Below, one piece after another: positions 37,413 through 46,515 of a stretch of DNA of 64,000 bases (the first letter of the stretch is position 1; every line of letters begins with the position of its first letter). The translations under genes were made by a program, and so were the position numbers. The notes below the pieces were generated by a model. It made no database searches and had not been told where the DNA came from. It was given only the letters and a program-made list of their open reading frames with translations. This stretch comes from Xanthomonas prunicola (lineage in GTDB: Bacteria; Pseudomonadota; Gammaproteobacteria; Xanthomonadales; Xanthomonadaceae): NCBI RefSeq assembly GCF_002846205.1, contig NZ_PHKV01000012.1, forward strand, positions 18,125 through 82,124. Reading direction: 5' to 3'.

Positions 37413-40214
37413 TCAGTGCGCCTCATCCCAGTTATCGCCCACGCCCGAATCCACCACCAGCGGCACGCGTAATTCAGCCGCAGCGGCCATGCGCGTGGTG
37501 ACTTCGCTCAGCAGTGTGTCGACGAAATCGACATCGGCTTCGAATACCAGTTCGTCGTGCACCTGCAAAATCATCTTCGCGCGTTGTGCGTGGTCGGCGA
37601 TCCAGCCATCCACGCTGACCATGGCGCGCTTGATGATGTCGGCGGCAGTGCCCTGCATCGGCGCGTTGATCGCGGCGCGCTCGGCGCCGGCACGCTGGCC
37701 CTGGCTGCCGGCGTTGATGAAGTCCAGATACAGCCGACGGCCGAACACGGTTTCCACGTAGCCCTTGTCGCGCGCCTGCTGGCGGGTGGTTTCCATGAAG
37801 TCGCGCACGCCGGGGTAGCGGCTGAAGTACAGCGCGATGTAGTCCTGCGCTTCGCCACGGCCAATGCCGAGCTGGCGGGCCAGACCGAACGCGCTCATGC
37901 CGTACATCAGGCCGAAGTTGATCGCCTTGGCGGCGCGGCGCTCGTCGCCGCTGACGGTGTCGATGGTGCGGCCGAACACCTCGGCGGCGGTGGCGCGGTG
38001 CACGTCGGCGCCGGATTCGAACGCGCCCACCAGGCCGGGGTCGCCGGACAGGTGGGCCATGATGCGCAGCTCGATCTGCGAGTAGTCGCAGGCGATCAGC
38101 TTGCGTCCGGGCGGTGCGACGAAAGCGCGGCGGATGCGGCGGCCGTCCTCGGTGCGGATCGGGATGTTCTGCAGGTTGGGATCGGACGATGACAAGCGCC
38201 CGGTGGCGGCGCCGGCCTGGTGGTAGCTGGTGTGCACGCGCCCGGACTGCGGGTGGATCATCTCCGGCAGCTTGTCGGTATAGGTGCTGCGCAGCTTGGC
38301 CAGGCCGCGGTACTCCAGGATCACCCGCGGCAGCTCGTGCTGGTCGGCGATGGCTTCCAGCGCCTCTTCGTTGGTCGAGGGCTGGCCCTTGGGCGTCTTG
38401 ACCACGGCGGGGAGCTTGAGCTCGTCGAACAGCAGCGCCTGCAGCTGCTTGGGCGAATCCAGGTTGAAGCTGCGCCCGGCCAGCTCGGTGGCCTTCTGCT
38501 GGGCGGCGAGCATGCGCTTGGACAGGTCTGCGCTCTGGCGGCGCAGTTCGGCCGCGTCCACGCACACGCCGTTGGCTTCGATGCGGGCCAGCACTTCCAC
38601 CAGCGGCATCTCGATCCCGCGGTAAACGCGCTCCAGGCCCGGTTCGGCAGCCAGCCTGGGGCCGAGCACCTGGTGCAGGCGCAGGGTGATGTCGGCGTCC
38701 TCGGCGGCGTAGCGGGTGGCGTCGTCCAGGCTGATCTGGGCGAACGGGATCTGCTTGGCGCCCTTGCCGCAGACGTCCTCGTATTTGACCGTGTCATAGC
38801 CCAGGTAACGCTTGGCCAGGCTGTCCATGTCGTGGCGGGCGCTGCCGGAATTGAGCACGAAGCTCTCCAGCAGGGTGTCGTCGGCGTAGCCGGCCAGCTC
38901 CACACCATGTCGGCGCATCACGTGCAGGTCGTACTTGCCATGCTGGCCGAGTTTGCGCACGGCGGGATCGGTGAGCAGCGGCGCCAGTTGCGCCAGCGCC
39001 TGGCTGCGGTCGAGCTGAATCGGGGCGCCGGGAAAGTTATGGCCGAACGGCAGATATGCCGCCTCGCCAGGCTCGGCGGCCACGCTAAGGCCGATCAGAT
39101 CGGCCTGCAGCGGGTCCAGGCTGTCGGTTTCGGTATCGAAGGCGAACTGGCCGGCGGCGCGCAGGCGCGCGATCCAGCTGTCGAGCTGTTCCTGGGTCAG
39201 GATGGTGGCGTACTGGCCGGGCGCCGACAGCGCGGGGTCCAGGTCCACCGGGGCGCTGACCGGGCCGGACACGAAGCCGGTGCCGCGCGCGCGGCCGGGT
39301 TCGGTGCGGGCGCTGGCAGCGGCGGCTCCCAACGGCATCGGCTCTGTCAGCAGGCCGGCCTGGGCGGCTGCACCGCCGAGTTCGCGCAGCGCCTGCGTGA
39401 AGCCGTAGCGCGCGTACAGCACCGCCAGCGTTTCCGTGTTCGGCTCACGCAGGTCCAGCGCGCGCGGGCCGCTGGCCAGCGCTACGTCGGTCTTGATGGT
39501 GACCAGTTCGCGGTTGAGCGGCAGCCGTGGCAATGCGGCGCGCAGGTTGTCGCCGATTTTGCCCTTGATCTTGTCGGCGTTGGCGATCACCCCATCGAGC
39601 GAGTCGTATTCGGCCAGCCATTTGGCGGCAGTCTTGGGGCCGCACTTCTCCACGCCGGGCACGTTGTCGACGGTGTCGCCCATCAGCGCCAGCAGGTCGA
39701 CGATCTGATCGGGACGCACGCCGAACTTGGCGATCACCGCAGCGTCCGAATCCATGCGGCTGCCGCTCATGGTGTTGACCAGCTCGATGCCCGGGCGCAC
39801 CAGCTGGGCGAAGTCCTTGTCGCCGGTGGAGATGGTCACGCTCAGGCCATCGGCGGCGGCCTGCAGGGCCAGTGTGCCGATCACATCGTCCGCTTCCACG
39901 CCGTCGATGCACAGGATGTCGATGCCCAACGCATGCACGATGTCGCACATCGGCTGCACCTGCGCGCGCAGATCGTCGGGCATCGAGGGACGGTTGGCCT
40001 TGTAGTCGGCATACAAGTCATCACGAAAGGTCTTGCCGGGCGCATCCACCACGAACGCGACGTACGCGGGGCGTTCCTTCAAAGTGGCGCGCAGCATGTT
40101 GACCACGCCGAACAAGGCGCCAGTGGGCTCGCCCTGGGCATTGGTCAGCGGCGGAAGCGCGTGGAACGCGCGGTACAGGTAACTGGACCCGTCGATCAGG
40201 ACTAATCTGCTCAT
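37413..40214 (-). CDS. polA: DNA polymerase I
   Basis: A 933-residue full-length family A polymerase. Residues 1-300 form the 5'-3' exonuclease (starts MSRLVLIDGSSYLYRAFHAL; VEADDVIGTLA and GDKDFAQLV are metal-binding motifs). The 3'-5' proofreading domain retains FDTETDSLDP, so it is probably active. The polymerase domain has motif A CDYSQIELRIMAHLSGD, motif B RRAAKAINFGLMYGMSAFG and motif C QVHDELVFE. It acts in Okazaki-fragment processing and repair. Seventy-six base pairs separate it from the divergent lipoprotein gene, and the sX13-like RNA lies downstream. Confidence 0.97.
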   Translation of the reverse strand: MSRLVLIDGSSYLYRAFHALPPLTNAQGEPTGALFGVVNMLRATLKERPAYVAFVVDAPGKTFRDDLYADYKANRPSMPDDLRAQVQPMCDIVHALGIDILCIDGVEADDVIGTLALQAAADGLSVTISTGDKDFAQLVRPGIELVNTMSGSRMDSDAAVIAKFGVRPDQIVDLLALMGDTVDNVPGVEKCGPKTAAKWLAEYDSLDGVIANADKIKGKIGDNLRAALPRLPLNRELVTIKTDVALASGPRALDLREPNTETLAVLYARYGFTQALRELGGAAAQAGLLTEPMPLGAAAASARTEPGRARGTGFVSGPVSAPVDLDPALSAPGQYATILTQEQLDSWIARLRAAGQFAFDTETDSLDPLQADLIGLSVAAEPGEAAYLPFGHNFPGAPIQLDRSQALAQLAPLLTDPAVRKLGQHGKYDLHVMRRHGVELAGYADDTLLESFVLNSGSARHDMDSLAKRYLGYDTVKYEDVCGKGAKQIPFAQISLDDATRYAAEDADITLRLHQVLGPRLAAEPGLERVYRGIEMPLVEVLARIEANGVCVDAAELRRQSADLSKRMLAAQQKATELAGRSFNLDSPKQLQALLFDELKLPAVVKTPKGQPSTNEEALEAIADQHELPRVILEYRGLAKLRSTYTDKLPEMIHPQSGRVHTSYHQAGAATGRLSSSDPNLQNIPIRTEDGRRIRRAFVAPPGRKLIACDYSQIELRIMAHLSGDPGLVGAFESGADVHRATAAEVFGRTIDTVSGDERRAAKAINFGLMYGMSAFGLARQLGIGRGEAQDYIALYFSRYPGVRDFMETTRQQARDKGYVETVFGRRLYLDFINAGSQGQRAGAERAAINAPMQGTAADIIKRAMVSVDGWIADHAQRAKMILQVHDELVFEADVDFVDTLLSEVTTRMAAAAELRVPLVVDSGVGDNWDEAH

Positions 40215-40290
40215 GACCCAATTCTACGCTGCACACTCACGGCACACTGCGCCAGCGCATACTGGCCGACGATCAACATGGACAACGACA

Positions 40291-40581
40291 ATGAAGAGAG
40301 CACATCTTTTGCTGCTGCCGTTTCTGCTGCTGGGCGGCTGCGCCACCAATGGCAGCGACCGCGCCGGTGGCGAGATCCCGGCTGGCGCCGATGTCACCAG
40401 CAAAACCATGGCTAACGGCGACAAGGTCGACGAATACCGCGTCAACGGCCAGCTGGAAATGGTGCGGGTCACGCCAACGCGCGGCGCGCCCTACTTCCTG
40501 TACGACCGCGACCACGACGGGCATACCGATGCGGAGAAGGACAAGGTCAACAAGGTGTATTGGAAGCTGTATAGCTGGTGA
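40291..40581 (+). CDS. DUF2782-type small lipoprotein
   Basis: A 96-residue protein with a lipoprotein signal peptide: MKRAHLLLLPFLLLGGC, with the lipid-modified Cys17. The mature part (DKVDEYRVNGQLEMVRVTP, then APYFLYDRDHDGHTD and KVYWKLYSW) matches the DUF2782 family, often found beside polA in gammaproteobacteria. Function unknown; envelope location is predicted. The ATG at 40291 is chosen because it begins the signal peptide. It diverges from polA over a 76-bp shared promoter region. Confidence 0.82.
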   Translation: MKRAHLLLLPFLLLGGCATNGSDRAGGEIPAGADVTSKTMANGDKVDEYRVNGQLEMVRVTPTRGAPYFLYDRDHDGHTDAEKDKVNKVYWKLYSW

Positions 40582-40639
40582 TTCGGGAGTGGGATTCGTA
40601 GAGCAGAAGCAGGCTTCGAGGCTCGGTGGCGTTGCGTTT

Positions 40640-41123
40640 TTATCTCCGCTGCGTTGCCGTTAGCCGCAACGGCCCGCCACCCGCTGGCGGCGCCACTGAG
40701 CTGACCGCTCAGCTGCAGGTCGCCGCCGCTGCGCGGACGCAACATGGGGCCGCCATCGACACGGCCGCTGACCAGCAGGGTGCGGTGGCTGACCAGGCCC
40801 AGGCCCTGCGCGCTGAAGTCGCCGGGCACGTCGATGGCGTTGTCGCTGCCGGTGAGCGTGACTGAGCCGGCAGCGCTGCCGCTGAGCTGACCGGCGCGCA
40901 GACTGCCGGCGCGTTGGGCAGTTTCGCGTGATGTGGCGCCCCCTGGCGGACTCGGCTGGCCCACAAACGAACTCGGCAGGATGGTGCGCAGGGTCACTCC
41001 CTGCGCCTGGCGGGCGGCCTCCAGCACCCGGCGGCGTTCAGGCGCGCGGCAGGTTGCATCGGCACACGCTGGCAGTGGCAATGCGCCGCACGATCCAGCG
41101 AGGCCGCACGAGCAACCCGACAA
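40640..41123 (-). pseudogene. Possible remnant of a haemagglutinin-type repeat protein
   Basis: A minus-strand open stretch just downstream of the kinase gene. Its middle, QLSGSAAGSVTLTGSDNAID and then DFSAQGLGLVSHRTLLVSGRV, has the short alternating beta-strand pattern of filamentous haemagglutinin or adhesin repeats. There is only a TTG start 6 nt after the kinase stop, and the same frame runs on antisense into the lipoprotein gene, so an intact small gene is unlikely. A decayed adhesin fragment is the best reading; chance coding-like sequence cannot be excluded. Confidence 0.35.
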
Positions 41124-41129
41124 TGCGGC

Positions 41130-43646
41130 TCAGCGCCGCGCCACCGAGGTGGTGGTCTCTGCGTCCGGCGGCGTTGCAGGCGTCACCATGGCCAGGGTCT
41201 GACGTGCGGCGCGCAGCGGCTCGTCCGCGTTGCCGAAAATGCCGGTGAGAATCTGCAATGCCTGCTGGGCATGATCGCGCGCCGCCACGGTCTGGCCCAG
41301 CCTGCGCTCGGCTTCGGACATGCCGCGCAAGATCTCGGCAGTTTGTGGATGCGCACGCCCCAGCACACGCTCCGATGCGGTGAGCGCATCGCGCTGTTCG
41401 GCCAACGATGCCTCTACCTGGCCGTCGTCCAGCAACCAGAACGCGTGATTGCTGCGATAGGTGATGGTGGCTGGCGCATCGTTACCGAAGGCCGCGCGCG
41501 CGCGCTCCATCGCTCTGCGGTAATACGGCCCGGCGTCAGCCACCTTGCCCTGTTGCCGCAAGGCGCCGGCCAGGTTGCCTTCGATCATCAAGGTGTCGGC
41601 GGCGTTCTCGCCATACAACGCGCGGGTCACCCGCAGCAGCGGGACGAGTTCGGCTTCGGCACCGGCAAAGTCGCGCTGCATCAGCAGGAATACCGCAAGG
41701 CTATTGCGCATCGTCACCACCAACGGATGCTCCGGCCCGCGCATGGCCATGCGCTCGCGCAGCAGACTACGCTGCAAGGCGATCGCCGGGACCAGCTGGC
41801 CGTTATCGGCCAGCACGGCGGCGTAACTGTTGCCGGCGTCGATGCGCTGGTCCGCGCTGCTGGCTGCATTGGCCAGCGCAGCGACATAGGCATGCCGGCT
41901 TTCTGCCAGCGCATCGTGCATGCGGCCCTGCTCGCGCAGCGCCCACGCCAGGCGCGCACGCAACTCGTTGCCGATGGCCTGGCGTTGCGCATCGCCGCGC
42001 GCTGCCTGCGCCATGGCCTGACGCAACACGCGCTCGGCATCGCCGGGCTTGCCGGCACCGGTGAGCGCCTGGCCCAGCATGGAAGCCGCCTTCAACGCCG
42101 GCAGGCTGCCCGCGCCGGCGGTCTGTTGCGCCAGGGTCTGTGCAATGCGCAGATGCGCCACCGCCTGCGGATAATCGGCCAGCGCGATGAGCGTGCGGCC
42201 CAGCGTCAGTTCCACCTGCGTGCGCGCATCGGGCTGGTCGGCCAGCTCGCGCGCCGCACGCTGCGAGGCCTGCTGCATCACGCGCAGCATCAGGGTCTTG
42301 TCCAGGTCACGCGCAACGCCGGGGTCCACGCTGGACAACACCGAACTCATGAAATCGCCGGTGACCTGCGCGCGTTGCGCATCGCGCGCAGCCTGCTGCA
42401 GGGACCACAGCGTGGCGCCCAGGCCGGTGACCACGGCAATCGCTGCGAGGCCACCGGCGGCGACGCCGCTGCGATGACGCTGGGTGAATTTACGCAGCCG
42501 CAGCCAGCGGCTCGCCTGCAAGGCGCGCGGTGGGTAACCATCCAGCCAGCGATGCAGATCGTCCAGTAACGCGGACACCGATGCGTAGCGCGCGCCCGGC
42601 TGCGGTTGCAACGCCCGCAGCACGATCGCATCCAGCCCGTCGCGCAGTTGGTCGTGTAATTTTTGATGGGTGGTCGCGCGTGCCGCACAGATCCGCGCAC
42701 GTGCGTCGGCGGGTACCGCAGCGACACGCTGCGACGGCGGCTGCGGCAAGCCATCGCTTCCTGCCACCGGCGCCAGCCCGCAACTCAACTCGTAGAACAT
42801 CGCCCCTAGTGCGTAGATATCGCTACGCGCGTCCACATCCTGTGCGCCGCGTGCCTGCTCCGGGCTCATATAGCCCGGCGTGCCGCGATCGTGTGCGGAG
42901 GTCATGCCGGGGTTGGCTGCATCGATGGCGATACCGAAGTCGATCACCCCCGGCACCGGCCGCCCATCGATCTCGCTGACCAGCACGTTGCTGGGTTTGA
43001 GGTCGCGATGGATCACGCCCTTCTGGTGCGCGTGCTGCACCGCCTCGCTCACCCGCAGCATCAACAACACGCGCGCATGCAGCGACAGGCGGTGTTCGTC
43101 GCACCACCAGGTGATCGGATCGCCGCGCAGGTACTCCATCACCAGATACGGCTGGCCGTGCGCGTCGGTGCCCACGTCGTGAATCTGTGCGATCGCCGGG
43201 TGCACCATCTGCGCCAGCAGCCGGCATTCAAATTCGAACAAGGCACGGCCCTGCGCATCCAGCGCATCGGCAGCCATCAGTTTGATCGCCACCTCGCGTT
43301 CGTACGCGCCATCGGCGCGGTGACCCAGATAGACCTGGCCCATGCCGCCGGCGCCGATCAGGCGATCGATCGCCCAGGCACCGAAACGCGTGCCGGCCGG
43401 TAGTTCCGGCAACGGTCCACGCAATGCGGCGGCGGCCTGTTTCAAGGGTGCACACACGCGCAAGGTGGCCTGCGCTTCCACCGCCAGCATCGCCAGTAAC
43501 TGGTCGCCCAGCACCGCATCGTCGCCGGCCCGCGCACGCGCAAACGCCTCACGCTCGGCGGCAGGCAACTGGCAGGCCTGGTGAAACAAGGCCTCCAAGC
43601 GCTGCCAGGAGGTGGCCGCAGGGCTCACAGCTGCGCTGCCAGCCAT
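41130..43646 (-). CDS. Ser/Thr protein kinase with TPR region
   Basis: An 838-residue kinase. An N-terminal segment (1-85) precedes the kinase domain with IGAGGMGQVYLGH (98-109), Lys122 in VAIKLMAA, HRDLKPSN (213-220) and DFG (236-238), so catalytic residues are intact. One membrane span lies near 392-412 (GVAAGGLAAIAVVTGLGATL). The C-terminal 400 residues are helical TPR-like repeats (LGRTLIALADYPQAVAHLRIA and similar). Its first 22 bp overlap the ECF sigma gene, a pairing common in Xanthomonas where the kinase may activate the sigma factor by phosphorylation, as reported for PknS/EcfK of X. citri; for this pair that is inference. Confidence 0.9.
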   Translation of the reverse strand: MAGSAAVSPAATSWQRLEALFHQACQLPAAEREAFARARAGDDAVLGDQLLAMLAVEAQATLRVCAPLKQAAAALRGPLPELPAGTRFGAWAIDRLIGAGGMGQVYLGHRADGAYEREVAIKLMAADALDAQGRALFEFECRLLAQMVHPAIAQIHDVGTDAHGQPYLVMEYLRGDPITWWCDEHRLSLHARVLLMLRVSEAVQHAHQKGVIHRDLKPSNVLVSEIDGRPVPGVIDFGIAIDAANPGMTSAHDRGTPGYMSPEQARGAQDVDARSDIYALGAMFYELSCGLAPVAGSDGLPQPPSQRVAAVPADARARICAARATTHQKLHDQLRDGLDAIVLRALQPQPGARYASVSALLDDLHRWLDGYPPRALQASRWLRLRKFTQRHRSGVAAGGLAAIAVVTGLGATLWSLQQAARDAQRAQVTGDFMSSVLSSVDPGVARDLDKTLMLRVMQQASQRAARELADQPDARTQVELTLGRTLIALADYPQAVAHLRIAQTLAQQTAGAGSLPALKAASMLGQALTGAGKPGDAERVLRQAMAQAARGDAQRQAIGNELRARLAWALREQGRMHDALAESRHAYVAALANAASSADQRIDAGNSYAAVLADNGQLVPAIALQRSLLRERMAMRGPEHPLVVTMRNSLAVFLLMQRDFAGAEAELVPLLRVTRALYGENAADTLMIEGNLAGALRQQGKVADAGPYYRRAMERARAAFGNDAPATITYRSNHAFWLLDDGQVEASLAEQRDALTASERVLGRAHPQTAEILRGMSEAERRLGQTVAARDHAQQALQILTGIFGNADEPLRAARQTLAMVTPATPPDAETTTSVARR

Positions 43647-44164
43647 ACCCGGGCAAAGCGCAGATCGCGCTCCAGCGTGGGCACCGACACCTCCAGCTGC
43701 TCGGCCGCTTCGGCCACGCTGAAACCCACCAGTTCGGTCAACGCGAATGCTTTGGCCTTGCGCTCATCGACCTGGGCCAGCTTGTCGAAGGCATCGGCCA
43801 CCAGCATCAATGCCTCCGGCCGCGCTGCGCCATCGGACAGGCTGATGGTCAGTGTCACCGCTTGTCCCAAGCGCTTGGCGCTGGCCTGCTGCCGGGCCAG
43901 ATCCACCAGCAAATGGCGCATCTGCAGCGCCGCCACCGAATAGAAATGCGCCCGCGAACGAAAAGCCTGCTGGCCCTGCTCCAGCCGCATCCACGCCTCA
44001 TGCACCAGCTCGGTGGCTTGCAACCCGGCACGCGCATCGCGCCGCAGTTCGCGCAGTGCGGTGCCCCGCAGCACCTCATAGACTTGGCGCGCCAATGCGT
44101 CGCCCGCGCCGGGTTCGTCGCGCTGCCAGGCCTGCAACAACTCAGTGATCGGCAGCTCGGACAT
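43625..44164 (-). CDS. ECF-type RNA polymerase sigma factor (kinase-linked group)
   Basis: A 179-residue sigma factor of the ECF-like group that is often encoded with Ser/Thr kinases. Region 2 is seen in TELVHEAWMRLEQGQQAFRS and the helix MRHLLVDLARQQASAKR; region 4 in FALTELVGFSVAEAAEQLEV and VPTLERDLRFARVWL. No anti-sigma gene is adjacent; instead it overlaps the kinase gene by 22 bp. The start at 44164 (MSELPITELLQAW) is preferred to a longer frame. Its target promoters are unknown. Confidence 0.87.
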   Translation of the reverse strand: MSELPITELLQAWQRDEPGAGDALARQVYEVLRGTALRELRRDARAGLQATELVHEAWMRLEQGQQAFRSRAHFYSVAALQMRHLLVDLARQQASAKRLGQAVTLTISLSDGAARPEALMLVADAFDKLAQVDERKAKAFALTELVGFSVAEAAEQLEVSVPTLERDLRFARVWLAAQL

Positions 44165-44516
44165 CGAAGCCCATCTCGCCTGCGTGGAAGCGCAGTATCC
44201 CGCATTGGCGCCGGCGCGGAACACGCCTTCCGTAACCATTTAGATCCCCGCCCACCGCGGCGGCCGGCAGCGCAGCGGAGCCCGGGCAGATGCGGGGTTG
44301 TCGCTGTCTGCCCGCCCTGTCTCAGGCAGCGCCCCGGCCTGTGGTCAGGCCAAGCGGGGTCTTGGGATGCTGCCGCGGTATCACTCGCCCGCGGCGATTG
44401 CGCAGGCTGTCGGCACCGGTCTGCGTGGCCGCTGCCCGGTCATCCGCAGCGGCTGCGTCACCACGACGTCATATGACGCCGCTAGCCTGCGCCCCTCCAA
44501 CCGGCGGGAGGTTCGG
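44165..44516. promoter_or_regulatory. Divergent region between the two sigma-factor genes
   Basis: These 352 bp carry the promoters of the ECF/kinase pair (minus) and of the FecI-like operon (plus). The perfect 12-bp palindrome CGTCATATGACG at 44467-44478, about 40 bp ahead of the FecI-like start, could be an operator. No standard -35/-10 set is clear. Confidence 0.4.
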
Positions 44517-45044
44517 GTGTCTGCACATCCAAAGCGCGCCTGGGCGCGCCTGTTCGCCGAGCATGGTCCAGTCTTGCGCGGCTTTTTCGTGCGCCGCGGC
44601 GCCAACGAAGACGCCGAAGATCTGGTCCAGGAAACCTATCTGCGCCTGTTGCGTGCACATCAGCAGCCGGGCCAGGCCATCGCCAACCCGGAAGCCTATC
44701 TCTATACGGTGGCGGTCAACCTGGCGCGCGAGCAGGCCGCGCGGCGCAAGCAGGCACCGTTGCGCATCGAAGACATGGAGCAGTTCGCGCAACGGCTGGT
44801 GGCGGGTGACGATGTCGAAGACAGCGCACAGCGACAACAGCGCCAGCAACGTCTGCAGACCGTGCTGGCCGGGCTGCCCGAGCGCGTCCGCGCGGTGTTG
44901 GTGATGCAGTATCGCGATGGCTTGAGCTACAAGCAGATCGCCGAGCGCTTGGGCGTGTCATCGCACATGGTCAAGAAATACGTTGTGCGTGGCCTGTCGG
45001 CGTGTCGACAAGCATTGGCCGAGAGTGGGGAACAGTGGTGGTGA
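44517..45044 (+). CDS. FecI-like ECF sigma factor
   Basis: A 175-residue sigma factor. Region 2 reads ANEDAEDLVQETYLRLLRAH (typical DAEDLVQE), and region 4 is PERVRAVLVMQYRDGLSYKQ then IAERLGVSSHMVKKYVVRGL. It starts at a GTG (44517) with an excellent GGGAGG 5 nt upstream; the frame is open further up but without protein-like sequence. It is followed with overlap by a FecR-like anti-sigma and then a TonB receptor with an N-terminal signalling domain, so it is the cell-surface-signalling sigma of this transport system. Confidence 0.9.
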   Translation: MSAHPKRAWARLFAEHGPVLRGFFVRRGANEDAEDLVQETYLRLLRAHQQPGQAIANPEAYLYTVAVNLAREQAARRKQAPLRIEDMEQFAQRLVAGDDVEDSAQRQQRQQRLQTVLAGLPERVRAVLVMQYRDGLSYKQIAERLGVSSHMVKKYVVRGLSACRQALAESGEQWW

Positions 45045-46111
45045 GCGCATCGTCGTGGGCCACACGCCGCCTGACCGAGGAAGCGGCGCACTGGCATGCG
45101 CTCCAGCGCATGCAGGTGCTGGACGCCGAGCAACAGGCGCATTTCATGGACTGGCTGACTGCCTCGCCGGCGCATGTGCGCGAATACCTGGCAGTGGCGC
45201 GGGTCGCCGGCGCGCTCGGCGAGGCGTTGGATGCCATGGCGCTGGATGTCGACGCATTGCTGCTGGCCGATCGCCAGCGCGCGTCTGAGCTGGCACGCAA
45301 TGTGGTGGCACTGCCGTTGCCGCCACGTCCAGCCGTCGCCGCAGCAGGCAATGCTCGGCCGCGATCGGTGCCGCGCCGACCGCACTGGCATGTCGGCTTG
45401 GCCGCCATGCTCGGTCTGCTGGCGGTCGTTGGTGGCTGGGCCTGGCCGCGCAACGCCACCTATGCCACCGCGCATGGCGAACAACGCCGCGTCCAGCTGA
45501 GCGACCACAGCGTGGTGTTCCTCAATGCAGACACGCGCATCCAGGCCACCATGACGCCCTGGTCGCGCCGTCTGCAATTGCTGCAGGGCCAGGCGAGCTT
45601 CGAGGTGGCACCGGACCGGCGCCCGCTGCAGGTGCATGTGCTCGGCCTGCGCGTGGAAGACATCGGCACCGCTTTCGACATCACCCTGCACGGACCGCAG
45701 GCACGCATCGACGTGTCTGCCGGGCGCGTGCATGTCTGGCGCGCCGACCGCCCAGCGCAGCCGATGCTGGCCAACCTGGGAGCCGGACAGAGCGCGCGCA
45801 TCGATGGCGCCGGCCAGGTCGAACTGAGCAACGAAGATGTCGCCAGCATGCATGCATGGCAGCAGCAGCGCATCGTGTTTCGCGACGAGCCGTTGCGCAA
45901 TGTGGCCGAAGACTTCAACCGCCTCAATCGCGTCCAGCTGCATATCGACGATGCCCATGCCGGCGCGTTGCGGCTAACCGGCAATCTGCGCAGCGACGAT
46001 CTCGCCGGTCTGCGGGCGTTTCTCGCGCGGCAGCCCGGCCTGCGGCTCGAACAACACGCCGATGCGCTGCATATCGTCAGCCACGCACCCTCGGTGACCA
46101 CCACCCAATAG
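45041..46111 (+). CDS. FecR-family anti-sigma/signal transducer
   Basis: A 356-residue inner-membrane protein. The N-terminal cytoplasmic part has the DUF4880-type TRRLTEEAAHWHALQRM, followed by one span near residues 125-145 (HVGLAAMLGLLAVVGGWAW). The periplasmic FecR domain shows VVFLNADTRIQATMTPW, GQASFEVAPDRRPLQVHV and EDIGTAFDI. The C-terminal module FNRLNRVQLHIDDAHAGALRLTGNL resembles the STN-contacting domain. The start is a GTG overlapping the sigma stop (GTGA). It would hold the FecI-like factor until the receptor binds its ligand. Confidence 0.9.
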   Translation: MSASSWATRRLTEEAAHWHALQRMQVLDAEQQAHFMDWLTASPAHVREYLAVARVAGALGEALDAMALDVDALLLADRQRASELARNVVALPLPPRPAVAAAGNARPRSVPRRPHWHVGLAAMLGLLAVVGGWAWPRNATYATAHGEQRRVQLSDHSVVFLNADTRIQATMTPWSRRLQLLQGQASFEVAPDRRPLQVHVLGLRVEDIGTAFDITLHGPQARIDVSAGRVHVWRADRPAQPMLANLGAGQSARIDGAGQVELSNEDVASMHAWQQQRIVFRDEPLRNVAEDFNRLNRVQLHIDDAHAGALRLTGNLRSDDLAGLRAFLARQPGLRLEQHADALHIVSHAPSVTTTQ

Positions 46112-46515
46112 CGCACGCCGTCAGCGGAGCCGCCTGGCTTGCGCCAACATGCGCGCACAACTGACAGCTGCAGACACCGCAACATCGCGCGGCGTGGGCT
46201 TGCCGCATGCCAACACCTCGCTGTGTCGCACCCACACGACTTCGCATCGTGTGTTCTCGCTTGCGCCACGCAGCGCGCAAGCACCGCGTGGCGCAGCGCG
46301 CAGCAACAACCCATGCAATCGGCGGCTGGCAGTGATGCCTCGGTTTTCGCCGCGCACCACCTGGCCTGCGCGCAATCCACCGCCACTGCACGTGTCACAG
46401 AAAATTCATCAAAAAACGGTGCCCGACTCGGCTTGTCGCACCTCGTAGATGGGGTAGTCGCCGCATCGACCTGCGGGTTTGGTGCGGCGCCCCCTTTTCC
46501 TTCTCGCTGGATGTG
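46112..46515. other. 404-bp leader of the TonB receptor gene
   Basis: No gene is supported. The 3' half carries an A-rich block followed by GGTGCCC and CGTAGAT (46411-46450), listed separately as a possible ECF promoter. The rest has no evident structure. Confidence 0.45.
46411..46450 (+). promoter_or_regulatory. Possible FecI-dependent promoter
   Basis: An AAAAAAC tract is followed by GGTGCCC and, about 19 nt later, CGTAGAT, roughly 65 bp ahead of the receptor start. The A-tract plus GC-rich -35 and a CGT-type -10 resemble ECF promoters of the FecI group, but this is a by-eye match. Confidence 0.28.

Noticed and set aside
38220..40205. 661-codon plus-strand open frame
   Set aside because: Antisense to polA; His/Gln/Gly-rich with no recognisable domain.
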